From contig NZ_NFLT01000003.1 in assembly GCF_002161055.1 (NCBI RefSeq), positions 186,001-250,000 of the forward strand: a stretch of DNA of 64,000 nucleotides, written 5' to 3'. Positions 44,339 through 51,852 of the stretch are shown piece after piece (the stretch's first letter is position 1; every line of letters begins with the position of its first letter). A model generated the notes under the pieces. The model was not told the origin of the DNA, did no database searches, and saw only the letters and a list, made by a program, of their open reading frames with translations. Origin of the DNA: Tyzzerella sp. An114 (lineage in GTDB: Bacteria; Bacillota; Clostridia; Lachnospirales; Anaerotignaceae). A program made the position numbers and the translations under genes.

Positions 44339-45868
44339 ATGAATGATGAAATTGGGTTTGAAAATAATTCCGTTAGTTATATATTTCCACGTATAGTGGA
44401 TATTATGACACTGTTTTTTTTATATCCTTTGATTACAAATGATGCGGATTTTTTTATAAAACAATTAAATATTAAAATTTCTCCTGTTATGTTTGTAATT
44501 ACTATGATTGTTTTAATGCTTATTATTGATATTATTGTCATAATAGAAGCCAAAGCATTCTTAACACCAGGTACTATAATTGTGTATAGTTTGGCAAAAA
44601 TGGAGATTATACTTGTAATTCTTCTTGCTCAGTATAATTTTATAGTTTCTTTAATTGCATTTTTAATTTTAATAGCTTTAAATATTTTCTTTGCCTTTAG
44701 ATGTTATAAACAATGTATGGCAGAAGAGATGAAACTTGAAAGAAAAAGAAAAAAATTAGATAAAATTTTATATAATACAGATGAAGACTATAAAAAAATT
44801 GTTAAACCTGAAAATATAGAGGAAAATACAAAAAAAGATATAAAAGAATATTCATCTGAGAATACAGATGTAAAAAAAGAAGAGTTAGAAGAAAATGAAA
44901 AAGCACCATTGAATGATATTGAAGAACTTATGAAAATGTTTAAAGAAAAGTCTAATCATAGTATTTCTTCAGAAATAGACAATAATGAAGATAATGGGAA
45001 TATAGAACAAAATGATAAATCAGAAAATGAAAATGTAAAAACAGATGATAATTCTGTGAAAGATAATGTTGTTTCAGATGTTCGCGTTAATAGGAGATAT
45101 AATCCTGAAAAAACTGCAAATTTAAAAACTGATAAGAATACTAAAAATAATATTAAAGTTAAACCATCAAAAAAACTCATAAATAAATATAAAAGAAGAT
45201 TTTTTAGATTTTTAATATTTACATCTTTTGTAATTCTTTTAATACCAGCAGCATATCAGCTTCATAAAAACGGTATTTCTGGATATAGTATAAAGCCTGA
45301 AGTTAAAGCTCAATCTAATAATATTACTGCTGAAGAAGAACAAAAAATGTTAGAAGATAGTGGTGAATATGTAAAACAGATATTTGCTGAAAATTGGAAA
45401 GATATTGAAACAGATAAAAAACTTGATGTTTTTCAGTCAATAGTAAATTTAGAAACATCAAAAATGTCTGTTCCAAATGTTAAAGTTTCATCATATTCAA
45501 CAGAAAGTGAAATTTTAGCATATTATAATCCAGCTGAAAAACAAATATATGTAAATACAGATATATTAAATACTATTGAAGGTGGTCAGGCATTAAATTT
45601 AATACTCCATGAATGCCGCCATGCATATCAGCATAATGTTGTAAGTATTATTGATTGGTCAGATAAGAATGCACAGAATAATTATTATTATAGCGATGCT
45701 AGAAGTTGGAAAGAAAATTTTGACAACTATATAATGGTAGATGATTTGACCGATGAAGAAGAATTTAGAAAGTATGAACAACAGTCAATAGAGGTTGATG
45801 CAAGAGATTATGCAGTGACAAGAGGACAGTATTATCAAAATTTTGTTTTGGAAAATCAATCAGTTTGA
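44339..45868 (+). CDS. Membrane protein with gluzincin-like metallopeptidase domain
   Basis: Protein of 509 residues that I do not recognise as a named family. Four hydrophobic segments occupy about residues 15-130, followed by a highly charged, low-complexity region rich in Lys, Glu, Asp and Asn (about 135-285). Another hydrophobic segment lies near 295-315 (FFRFLIFTSFVILLIPAAYQL), then a C-terminal domain probably outside the cell. That domain contains HECRH at residues 424-428, an HExxH zinc motif, and EVDARDYA with Glu485 as a likely third ligand, the gluzincin pattern. It may be a membrane-anchored peptidase. It is monocistronic. A purely structural role is possible if the site is inactive. 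Confidence 0.7.
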   Translation: MNDEIGFENNSVSYIFPRIVDIMTLFFLYPLITNDADFFIKQLNIKISPVMFVITMIVLMLIIDIIVIIEAKAFLTPGTIIVYSLAKMEIILVILLAQYNFIVSLIAFLILIALNIFFAFRCYKQCMAEEMKLERKRKKLDKILYNTDEDYKKIVKPENIEENTKKDIKEYSSENTDVKKEELEENEKAPLNDIEELMKMFKEKSNHSISSEIDNNEDNGNIEQNDKSENENVKTDDNSVKDNVVSDVRVNRRYNPEKTANLKTDKNTKNNIKVKPSKKLINKYKRRFFRFLIFTSFVILLIPAAYQLHKNGISGYSIKPEVKAQSNNITAEEEQKMLEDSGEYVKQIFAENWKDIETDKKLDVFQSIVNLETSKMSVPNVKVSSYSTESEILAYYNPAEKQIYVNTDILNTIEGGQALNLILHECRHAYQHNVVSIIDWSDKNAQNNYYYSDARSWKENFDNYIMVDDLTDEEEFRKYEQQSIEVDARDYAVTRGQYYQNFVLENQSV

Positions 45869-45883
45869 ATAAATATTCGCTTT

Positions 45884-45909
45884 AAAAGCCTTCCTTTTGG
45901 AAGGCTTTT
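45884..45909 (+). terminator. Intrinsic terminator
   Basis: AAAAGCCTTCC-TTTT-GGAAGGCTTTT after the putative peptidase gene. Confidence 0.9.
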
Positions 45910-46091
45910 ATTATTTTATTTTGTATTTTTTTAAAAAATATTTAAAAAAATATTGTTAAAAGGTCGTAAAAGTGGTAAATTTATAAGCGTGTTGTTATTT
46001 TTGGGGAAATAAAAATATACTTAAATTTTAAAATAACTGAATAAAACACATATATAATGATTTTTTATGCAAAAAAGGAGATGACATTAAA

Positions 46092-47315
46092 ATGACAACA
46101 GAAAAAAAATTAAGTATGCCCATAAAGACGCTTATAGGTCTTATTTGTGGTGTTATAGCAGGCTCTATTCTTGGAGGGAATAATGCTTATATCGCAAAGA
46201 CTTTTATAAGCCCTTTTGGAACATTATTTTTAAATGCCATTAAAATGGTAGTTGTTCCTATGGTTTTTTCATCAATAATAGTTGGTGTATGTGGCATAGG
46301 AGACGCAAAGAGTGTAGGAAGAATTGGCGGAAAAACAGTAGTTTATTTCCTCTGTACAACAGTTTTTGCTGCCACATTCGGTATAATTGCAGCTAATGTT
46401 TTTCATATCGGTGAAGGATTTGTTATTGAGGGAACTGTGGCAGAAGTTACAATACCTGAAAATCCCGGAATTATAAATACTCTTATAAATATAATACCTT
46501 CAAACCCAATACAGTCAATAGCAAACGGTGATATGCTTCAGATTATAGCCTTTGCAATAATAGTTGGTGGTGGAATTGTAATTGTAGGTGAAAAGGCTCA
46601 GCCTGTGTTTAAATTCTTTAACGGTATGGCTGAAATAATGTTTGCTGTAACAGGAGTTATAATGAAATTTACACCTATTGCAGTTTTTGCTCTTATAACA
46701 CCTGTTGTTGCTGAAAATGGTATAAGTGTTCTTTTACCTCTTGCAAGTGTTGTTCTTGTTGTTTATGGTACTTGTATAGTTCATGCAGTTGTTGTTTATT
46801 CACTTTCTGTAAAAATTTTCTCAGGTATAAGTCCTTTAAAATTCTTCAAAAATTCTGCTGAGGCAATAGTATTTGCCTTTACATCAGCAAGTAGTTCTGC
46901 AACACTTCCATATTCAATGCAGTCAGCAGAAAAAATGAAAGTTTCAGAGTCTGTAAGTTCTTTTGTACTTCCTCTTGGTTCAACAATCAATATGGACGGA
47001 ACAGCTATATATCAGGGTATATGTGCTCTTTTTATAGCTAATGTTTATGGTATAGAGCTTACTTTGGTACAGCAGATTACAATTGTTTTAACTTGTACAT
47101 TTGCATCAGTTGGTGCGGCTGGTATTCCTGGTTCTGCTATGATTATGCTTTCAATGGTTTTACAGTCTGTTGGACTTCCTGTTGAGGGTATAGGACTTGT
47201 TGCAGGTATTGACCGTATAACAGACATGGCTCCTACTGCTACAAATATAACAGGTGATATTGCTTGTTCTGTTGTTGTTGCTGCAACAGAAGGTGAGCTT
47301 GGAAAAGACGAATAA
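46092..47315 (+). CDS. Dicarboxylate/amino acid:cation symporter (DAACS family)
   Basis: Sodium- or proton-coupled carrier of 407 residues in the glutamate/aspartate/serine symporter family (GltT, SstT). Hallmarks: the Ser-rich hairpin SASSSATLP, PLGSTINMDGTAIYQG, the second hairpin region GIPGSAMIM and the C-terminal DRITDMAPTATNITGD with the substrate-binding Asp and Asn. About eight membrane helices and two re-entrant loops are expected. Substrate cannot be fixed; acidic amino acids, serine or dicarboxylates are possible. The 223 bp upstream show no recognised riboswitch. AAGGAG ribosome site 10 bp before ATG. Confidence 0.9.
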   Translation: MTTEKKLSMPIKTLIGLICGVIAGSILGGNNAYIAKTFISPFGTLFLNAIKMVVVPMVFSSIIVGVCGIGDAKSVGRIGGKTVVYFLCTTVFAATFGIIAANVFHIGEGFVIEGTVAEVTIPENPGIINTLINIIPSNPIQSIANGDMLQIIAFAIIVGGGIVIVGEKAQPVFKFFNGMAEIMFAVTGVIMKFTPIAVFALITPVVAENGISVLLPLASVVLVVYGTCIVHAVVVYSLSVKIFSGISPLKFFKNSAEAIVFAFTSASSSATLPYSMQSAEKMKVSESVSSFVLPLGSTINMDGTAIYQGICALFIANVYGIELTLVQQITIVLTCTFASVGAAGIPGSAMIMLSMVLQSVGLPVEGIGLVAGIDRITDMAPTATNITGDIACSVVVAATEGELGKDE

Positions 47316-47322
47316 TAATATT

Positions 47323-47358
47323 AAAAAACAGACTATATTTTTATAGTCTGTTTTTTTA
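47323..47358 (+). terminator. Intrinsic terminator after the symporter
   Basis: AAAAAACAGACTATA-TTTT-TATAGTCTGTTTTTTT. Confidence 0.92.
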
Positions 47359-47404
47359 TGCTATAATATATAAAAATTTTTATTGTTACAGAGGTGAATT
47401 TAAT

Positions 47405-48145
47405 ATGGTTGAAATATGTTGCGGCAGTTTTTACGATGCTTTAATGGCATATAAAGGAGGAGCTAAGAGGATAGAACTTAACAGTGGTTTAAATCTTGGT
47501 GGACTTACACCTTCAATAGGAACTCTTGAAATTGTAAAAGAAAATTGTAATGGTCTTAAAATTGTTGCTATGGTTAGACCTAGAGGAGCAGGATTTTGTT
47601 ATTGTGATGAAGATTTTTATGTTATGGAAAGAGACTGCATAGAGCTTGTAAAAAGAGGAGCTGACGGAATAGCTTTTGGTTGTCTTAATAATGATTGCAC
47701 TATAAATCAGTATCAGAATGAGAAAATTATATATATAATACATGAATATGGAAAAGAAGCCGTTTTCCATAGAGCCTTTGACTGTGTCGAAAATCCCTAT
47801 GAAACAATAGAAAAATTAATTGATATGGGAGTTGATAGACTTTTGACAAGTGGGCTTAAAGAAAAAGCCTATGATGGAAGATTTCTTATAAAAGAATTAC
47901 AACAAAAATATGGTGATAAAATAGAAATTCTTGCAGGAAGTGGAATAAATTATAAAAATGCAAAAGAAATTATGGATTATACAGGAATAAGTCAGGTACA
48001 CAGCTCATGTAAAGAGTGGATTTTTGATAACACAACAAAGGGACAAAATGTGTCCTATGCTTTTGGAATAGGTGAAAATGAAAAGTGTTATGATGCTGTA
48101 TCTGAAAAACTTGTAAGAGAACTTTTAAAATCAGTGGGAGAATGA
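47405..48145 (+). CDS. cutC: CutC-family protein
   Basis: TIM-barrel protein of 246 residues in the CutC family. N-terminal VEICCGSFYDALMAYKGGAKRIELN, VAMVRPRGAGFCY, the FHRAFDCVENPYETIE segment and LAGSGINYKNA are characteristic. The historic copper-homeostasis role is disputed; Cys residues (CCGS, FCYCDED) could bind metal. It lies 5 bp before an AlaX-type editing protein and probably shares its transcript. Confidence 0.9.
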   Translation: MVEICCGSFYDALMAYKGGAKRIELNSGLNLGGLTPSIGTLEIVKENCNGLKIVAMVRPRGAGFCYCDEDFYVMERDCIELVKRGADGIAFGCLNNDCTINQYQNEKIIYIIHEYGKEAVFHRAFDCVENPYETIEKLIDMGVDRLLTSGLKEKAYDGRFLIKELQQKYGDKIEILAGSGINYKNAKEIMDYTGISQVHSSCKEWIFDNTTKGQNVSYAFGIGENEKCYDAVSEKLVRELLKSVGE

Positions 48146-48150
48146 GCATA

Positions 48151-49299
48151 ATGACAGAAAAAATATATTATTCTGATGGGTATGTCAAAGAGTTTTCGGC
48201 AGTTGTTGTTGATTGTATAGAGGGTAAAGACTGTTTTTATATTGAACTTGATAAAACAGCTTTTTATCCTGAAGGTGGTGGACAACCGGGAGATATTGGA
48301 TTTATAAATAATATTGAAATATTTGATACCCATGAGAAAAATGACAGAGTTTTACACTATTCAAAACAAAAAATTGAAAAAGGAACAAAAGTAAAATGTA
48401 GTATAAACTGGGAAAGACGCTTTGATTTTATGCAACAACACACAGGTGAGCATATAGTTTCAGGAGTTATACACAGTATTTTTGGATTTAACAATGTTGG
48501 TTTTCATATGAACAATGACAGTGTAGTTATAGATATTGATGGACCTCTTTCTGATAGTGACTTAGAAAAAGTTGAAGATGTATCAAACAATGCTGTTTTT
48601 GATAATATAATTGTAAAATGTGAGTTTTTTGATAAAAATACTCTTGAAAATATTGAATACAGAAGTAAAAAGAAAATCGAGGGAGATATAAGAATTGTTA
48701 GTATAGAAAATTATGATATTTGTGCTTGTTGCGGTGTTCACACTAAAACAACAGGGGAGATAGGCATAATAAAAATTATATCATCTCAAAATTATAAAGG
48801 TGGTACAAGAATAACAATGCTTTGTGGAAAAAGAGCTTTGTTAGATTACAGAAAAAAGAACAGAGATATTTATAAAATGTCCGAGATGTTCTCTGCAAAG
48901 GTTGAAAATGTATCATTATATGCTGAAAATACATTAAAAAATCTTGAAAATGAAAAATCAATTAATTTTGGTTTGTATATTGATATTTTGAAAAACAGGG
49001 CTTCAAATTTTGATAATAACAAATTTATAATTGATTTTTGTGATATTGAAAATAGTGATTTGATAAGAAGATATTGTACAATGCTTTCTGAAAAATGTTC
49101 TATGTGTTGTGTATTTTCGGGTGATGACAAAAAGGGATATAAATATGTTGTATATGGAAAAGATATTGACATGAAAATTTTTGCAAAGGAAATGAACACT
49201 GCTCTCTGTGGAAAGGGTGGAGGTAAAAACCCTATGATACAAGGAAGTGTATCTGAAAAACGTGAAAACATAGAAAATTTTTTTGAAAAATATAAATAA
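48151..49299 (+). CDS. AlaX-type alanyl-tRNA editing protein
   Basis: Standalone relative of the AlaRS editing domain that hydrolyses mischarged tRNA-Ala (Ser or Gly). About 382 residues, the long AlaX form with a C-terminal extension. The beta-barrel N-terminal part has AFYPEGGGQPGD. The zinc site shows HTGEH near residue 90 and CGVH in CACCGVHTKTTGEIG. The end (CGKGGGKNPMIQGS) resembles the DHHA1 domain of AlaRS. ATG 48151 is preferred because GGGAG lies 10 bp upstream; the ATG at 48142 overlaps the cutC stop and lies 1 bp after it. Confidence 0.88.
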   Translation: MTEKIYYSDGYVKEFSAVVVDCIEGKDCFYIELDKTAFYPEGGGQPGDIGFINNIEIFDTHEKNDRVLHYSKQKIEKGTKVKCSINWERRFDFMQQHTGEHIVSGVIHSIFGFNNVGFHMNNDSVVIDIDGPLSDSDLEKVEDVSNNAVFDNIIVKCEFFDKNTLENIEYRSKKKIEGDIRIVSIENYDICACCGVHTKTTGEIGIIKIISSQNYKGGTRITMLCGKRALLDYRKKNRDIYKMSEMFSAKVENVSLYAENTLKNLENEKSINFGLYIDILKNRASNFDNNKFIIDFCDIENSDLIRRYCTMLSEKCSMCCVFSGDDKKGYKYVVYGKDIDMKIFAKEMNTALCGKGGGKNPMIQGSVSEKRENIENFFEKYK

Positions 49300-49313
49300 A
49301 ATATAAAAATAAA

Positions 49314-49353
49314 AAATCCCCCAAGGAGAGTTGTTTTTTGGGGGATTTATTTT
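49314..49353. terminator. Bidirectional terminator
   Basis: AAATCCCCCAA/TTGGGGGATTT with a 13-nt loop between convergent genes, A- and T-rich on both sides. Confidence 0.9.
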
Positions 49354-49356
49354 TAT

Positions 49357-49914
49357 TTATATTCTCTTAAAGTGAAAATTATTTACTATTTTTTCAACAG
49401 GTTTTGCAACTATATAGAATACAAATGTTTCAATAGGCAACATTATAATCTGTTTAAGTATTCTTCCAGAAAGAAGAATTAAAAACCCTTTTCCCAACAT
49501 AAGGCTTAACCAATATGTATTGAGAAGAGTATTTATAAATATTGTGACAATAAGTTTTGAAATTATTATTCTTTTAAGACTTATAGGCTGTTTGTAAAGT
49601 ATAAATCCATAAATCATTCCGCCTAAAACAGCACTTACAGTAAATCCAGGGAAATATGCCCCTGTTGGTTTAACTATAAGTTTTAAAATGTCTGAAACAC
49701 CAGCCATAATTCCGCCAGTTACAGGACCGAAAAACATGGCTGTAAGTTCATTGGCAACAAAAGAAAAACCTATTTTTAAAGAGTCGCCAATTTGAATAGT
49801 TGCAAAAAAACCTAAAAGAACAGCAACAGCTGTAAGCATACCTACGGCAGTAAGTTTTTTTGTGTCCTTAAGTTCTTCTGCTGATAATCTCATTTTTTCA
49901 ATTAAAACATTCAT
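49357..49914 (-). CDS. folT: Folate-family ECF transporter S component (FolT-like)
   Basis: Integral membrane substrate-binding subunit of 185 residues with about six helices. It resembles the clostridial folate family: TAVGMLTAVAVLLGFF, FSFVANELTAMFFGPVTGG, the PTGAYFPGFTVSAVLGGMIYGF core and an LKRIIISKLIV stretch. The ECF energising module is not encoded nearby. A tetrahydrofolate riboswitch precedes it, which strongly supports folate as substrate. AAAGGAGGT ribosome site just before the ATG. Confidence 0.88.
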   Translation of the reverse strand: MNVLIEKMRLSAEELKDTKKLTAVGMLTAVAVLLGFFATIQIGDSLKIGFSFVANELTAMFFGPVTGGIMAGVSDILKLIVKPTGAYFPGFTVSAVLGGMIYGFILYKQPISLKRIIISKLIVTIFINTLLNTYWLSLMLGKGFLILLSGRILKQIIMLPIETFVFYIVAKPVEKIVNNFHFKRI

Positions 49915-49916
49915 TT

Positions 49917-49975
49917 TATTACCTCCTTTATATTATAATCCTTTTTGCTATACACAGAAGGTAGTAAAACCGCAT
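49917..49975 (-). promoter_or_regulatory. Expression platform between the THF aptamer and folT
   Basis: Read on the minus strand, ATGCGG (49975-49970) can pair with CCGCAT inside the aptamer (49999-49994) and is followed by TTTT, a possible terminator. Further on, TACTACCTT can pair with the AAGGAGGTA ribosome site (8 of 9). The sequence alone does not settle which structure THF favours. Confidence 0.5.
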
Positions 49976-49985
49976 TCTATGCGTA

Positions 49986-50079
49986 GCAGCGGGATGCGGA
50001 TACTATAAGCAGTAAAAAACTTTGCCCTCTTCGACAACTCCCCGTTCGAAGGGTTTTAACAAATAATATCCTACTCTGC
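49986..50079 (-). ncRNA. Tetrahydrofolate (THF) riboswitch aptamer
   Basis: On the minus strand the RNA runs from GCAGAGTAGG to CCGCATCCCGCTGC. Conserved THF-I features are present: GAGTAGG, GTTAAAA, GGGGAGTTGTC and CCGCATCCCGCT. GCAG/CTGC forms P1 and GGATA/TATCC the next helix. It lies directly upstream of the folT-like gene, its usual partner. Confidence 0.9.
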
Positions 50080-50095
50080 GAATGTTTACTTTGTA

Positions 50096-50124
50096 ATTAT
50101 AACAGAATAAAAAATCCTTTTCAA
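50096..50124 (-). promoter_or_regulatory. Promoter of the THF riboswitch-folT unit
   Basis: Minus strand: TTGAAA (50124-50119), 17-bp spacer, TATAAT (50101-50096). Confidence 0.75.
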
Positions 50125-50244
50125 CATCTTTTTAAAATATTAACGTATTGTATATTATGTTGAAGATATAACTATATTTTTACTACATATTTACATATAA
50201 ATACATAAAATTACAATAAATATGCATAAAAATAAATTTATCTG

Positions 50245-50273
50245 TTGACAAAAGACATTTTGAATACTATCAT
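50245..50273 (+). promoter_or_regulatory. Promoter of the lysine riboswitch unit
   Basis: TTGACA at 50245-50250, 17-bp spacer, TATCAT at 50268-50273; transcription would start just before the aptamer. The 120 bp between this and the divergent folT promoter are AT-rich with no other recognisable element. Confidence 0.75.
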
Positions 50274-50285
50274 ATTTACGTATGA

Positions 50286-50433
50286 TGTTCGAATTTAGAG
50301 GCCGCGAAAATCAAGAGTAGTGTAAACGAAAGGGAAATTCGCCGAAAGCATAATGCTTGGGACTGTGTTGAATAAATGCAGTACTGTTTCTATGGTTTTT
50401 GTCCAAACTATAAGAAGGGAGCTGGTTCGAATA
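50286..50433 (+). ncRNA. Lysine (L-box) riboswitch aptamer
   Basis: Consensus pieces appear in the right order: TTAGAGGCCGCGAA, ATCAAGAGTAG, GAAAGG, TTCGCCGAA, the short P3 arm AAGCAT/ATGCTT, TTGGGACTGTG, TTGAATAAATGCAG, TACTGT and AGAAGGGAGCTG. P1 closes between TGTTCGAATT (50286-50295) and GGTTCGAATA (50424-50433). A terminator follows, so lysine should switch the downstream genes off at the level of transcription. Confidence 0.93.
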
Positions 50434-50460
50434 GGGCAGAAGAAATTGTTAAATGTTTAT

Positions 50461-50497
50461 AAGGCACCTTAAGTTCTTTTACTTAGGGTGCTTTTTT
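50461..50497 (+). terminator. Lysine-riboswitch terminator (attenuator)
   Basis: Arms AAGGCACCTTAAG and CTTAGGGTGCTT (one bulge) followed by TTTTTT. Located between the aptamer and the downstream gene, it is the switched terminator. Confidence 0.88.
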
Positions 50498-50526
50498 ATT
50501 ATGTTCAAAAAAAGGAGTTTTTAAAA

Positions 50527-51693
50527 ATGGTTTTCGGGTTATTAAAAGACATAAAAAAGGGAGAATACAGAACAATAGCTACACCAGTGGAAATCGCTTC
50601 AATAAAGGCTGATGGTCATACTGTACTTGTACAAAAAGGTGCAGGAGAGAGAGCCGGTTTTTCTGATGAAAGCTATGTTGAGGCTGGTGCTGAAATAGTA
50701 GATACAGCAAAAGAAATGTATGAAAGATGTGATTTCATAACAAAAGTTAAAGAACTTGAGCCTTATGAATTTGATATGCTTCGAGAAGGTCAAATTATAT
50801 TTACTTGTATACACCCAGCAGCTCACAGAGAGGAAGTTCAGGCACTTCTTGACAAAAAAGTTATTGCTTTTACAGCAGAGGACTCTCATAGATATGGTTC
50901 TTCAAACTGTGAAGCAGCAGGAAAACAGGGTGCTCTTTTCGGTCTTGAGTCTATGCTCACAATAAATGGTGGAAAAGGTAAATTTGTAAGTGGTCTCGGC
51001 GGAGCTCCTGGAATGAATGTACTTATACTTGGTGCTGGAGTTGTTGGACGCGCAGCTTTAGAAGTTCTTCATTCTCTCGGTGCCTGGGTAACTGTTATGG
51101 ATATAAATATTGGAACACTTAGAGAAGTTCAGAGAATGTATAATGAAAAAATAAATACAGCTTTCTGTACAAAAGAAAATATCAAAAAAATACTTCCACA
51201 GACAGACATGGTTTTAAACTGTGTAAAATGGCCTAAAGGAACAAATGAGTATCTTATAGATAGAGAAATGCTTAAACTTATGGAAAAAGGTTCTGTTATT
51301 GTTGACATAAGCAATGATGAAAACGGTGCAATAGAATCATTCCATGAGACAACTCATGAAGACCCAAGATATATTGAAGAAGGCATTGTTCATTACTGTG
51401 TAAGTAATATACCAGGAGCGATAGCAAATTCAACTTCAATAGCTTATGCAGGTTCTGTTCTTCCACACTTTAAGAAAATACTTAATAATGGCGTAGCAGA
51501 AGCTTGTGTAATGGACGGTTATCTTAGAAGAAGCCTTACAGCATATAAAGGATATCTTACTCATGAGGAGACAAGTGCTATACAGAATAGACCTTGGATA
51601 AGACCAGAGGATATTTTAAATATTGCTGATAGAAATCTTGACCCAGCTCCTCCAGCAACAGTTACAAAGTCAGATAACTTTATAAAATTATAA
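50527..51693 (+). CDS. Alanine-dehydrogenase-family oxidoreductase under lysine control
   Basis: NAD(P)-dependent enzyme of about 388 residues in the AlaDH/PNT family. Family active-site positions are kept: Arg in KKGEYRTIATP, Lys in ITKVKEL, His in TCIHPAAH and Asp in DISNDENGA. The Rossmann loop is ILGAGVVGRAALEVLHSLGA. Several segments differ from true alanine dehydrogenases: TCIHPAAHREEV instead of TYLHLA, and NDENG instead of IDQGG. The gene lies directly behind a lysine riboswitch and before an NhaC carrier. That context is unusual for alanine dehydrogenase; lysine or another diamino acid may be the substrate (inference; the family includes carboxyethyl-ornithine synthase and the fold includes saccharopine dehydrogenase). 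ATG 50527 follows AAAGGAG by 9 bp. Confidence 0.8.
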   Translation: MVFGLLKDIKKGEYRTIATPVEIASIKADGHTVLVQKGAGERAGFSDESYVEAGAEIVDTAKEMYERCDFITKVKELEPYEFDMLREGQIIFTCIHPAAHREEVQALLDKKVIAFTAEDSHRYGSSNCEAAGKQGALFGLESMLTINGGKGKFVSGLGGAPGMNVLILGAGVVGRAALEVLHSLGAWVTVMDINIGTLREVQRMYNEKINTAFCTKENIKKILPQTDMVLNCVKWPKGTNEYLIDREMLKLMEKGSVIVDISNDENGAIESFHETTHEDPRYIEEGIVHYCVSNIPGAIANSTSIAYAGSVLPHFKKILNNGVAEACVMDGYLRRSLTAYKGYLTHEETSAIQNRPWIRPEDILNIADRNLDPAPPATVTKSDNFIKL

Positions 51694-51727
51694 TAAATTA
51701 TAAAAATTTATTTAAAATTGTTTATTG

Positions 51728-51817
51728 GGCGGTTTCTTAAAATGTTTTGCAGATTATAGTATTATGATGATGAGTAAAAAATTTTTCTGTTTGCCATTTT
51801 TTAGAAACTGCCTTTTT
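51728..51817 (+). terminator. Long stem-loop between the AlaDH-family gene and nhaC-like gene
   Basis: Outer arms GGCGGTTTCT-T-AAAATG and CATTTT-TT-AGAAACTGCC enclose about 50 nt, with a further CAGA/TCTG pairing inside, and TTTTT follows. It may be an intrinsic terminator or another control point separating the two genes; the loop is unusually large for a simple terminator. Confidence 0.55.
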
Positions 51818-51852
51818 ATAAAATTTAAGTTTAATATGAAAGGTAGATGAAA

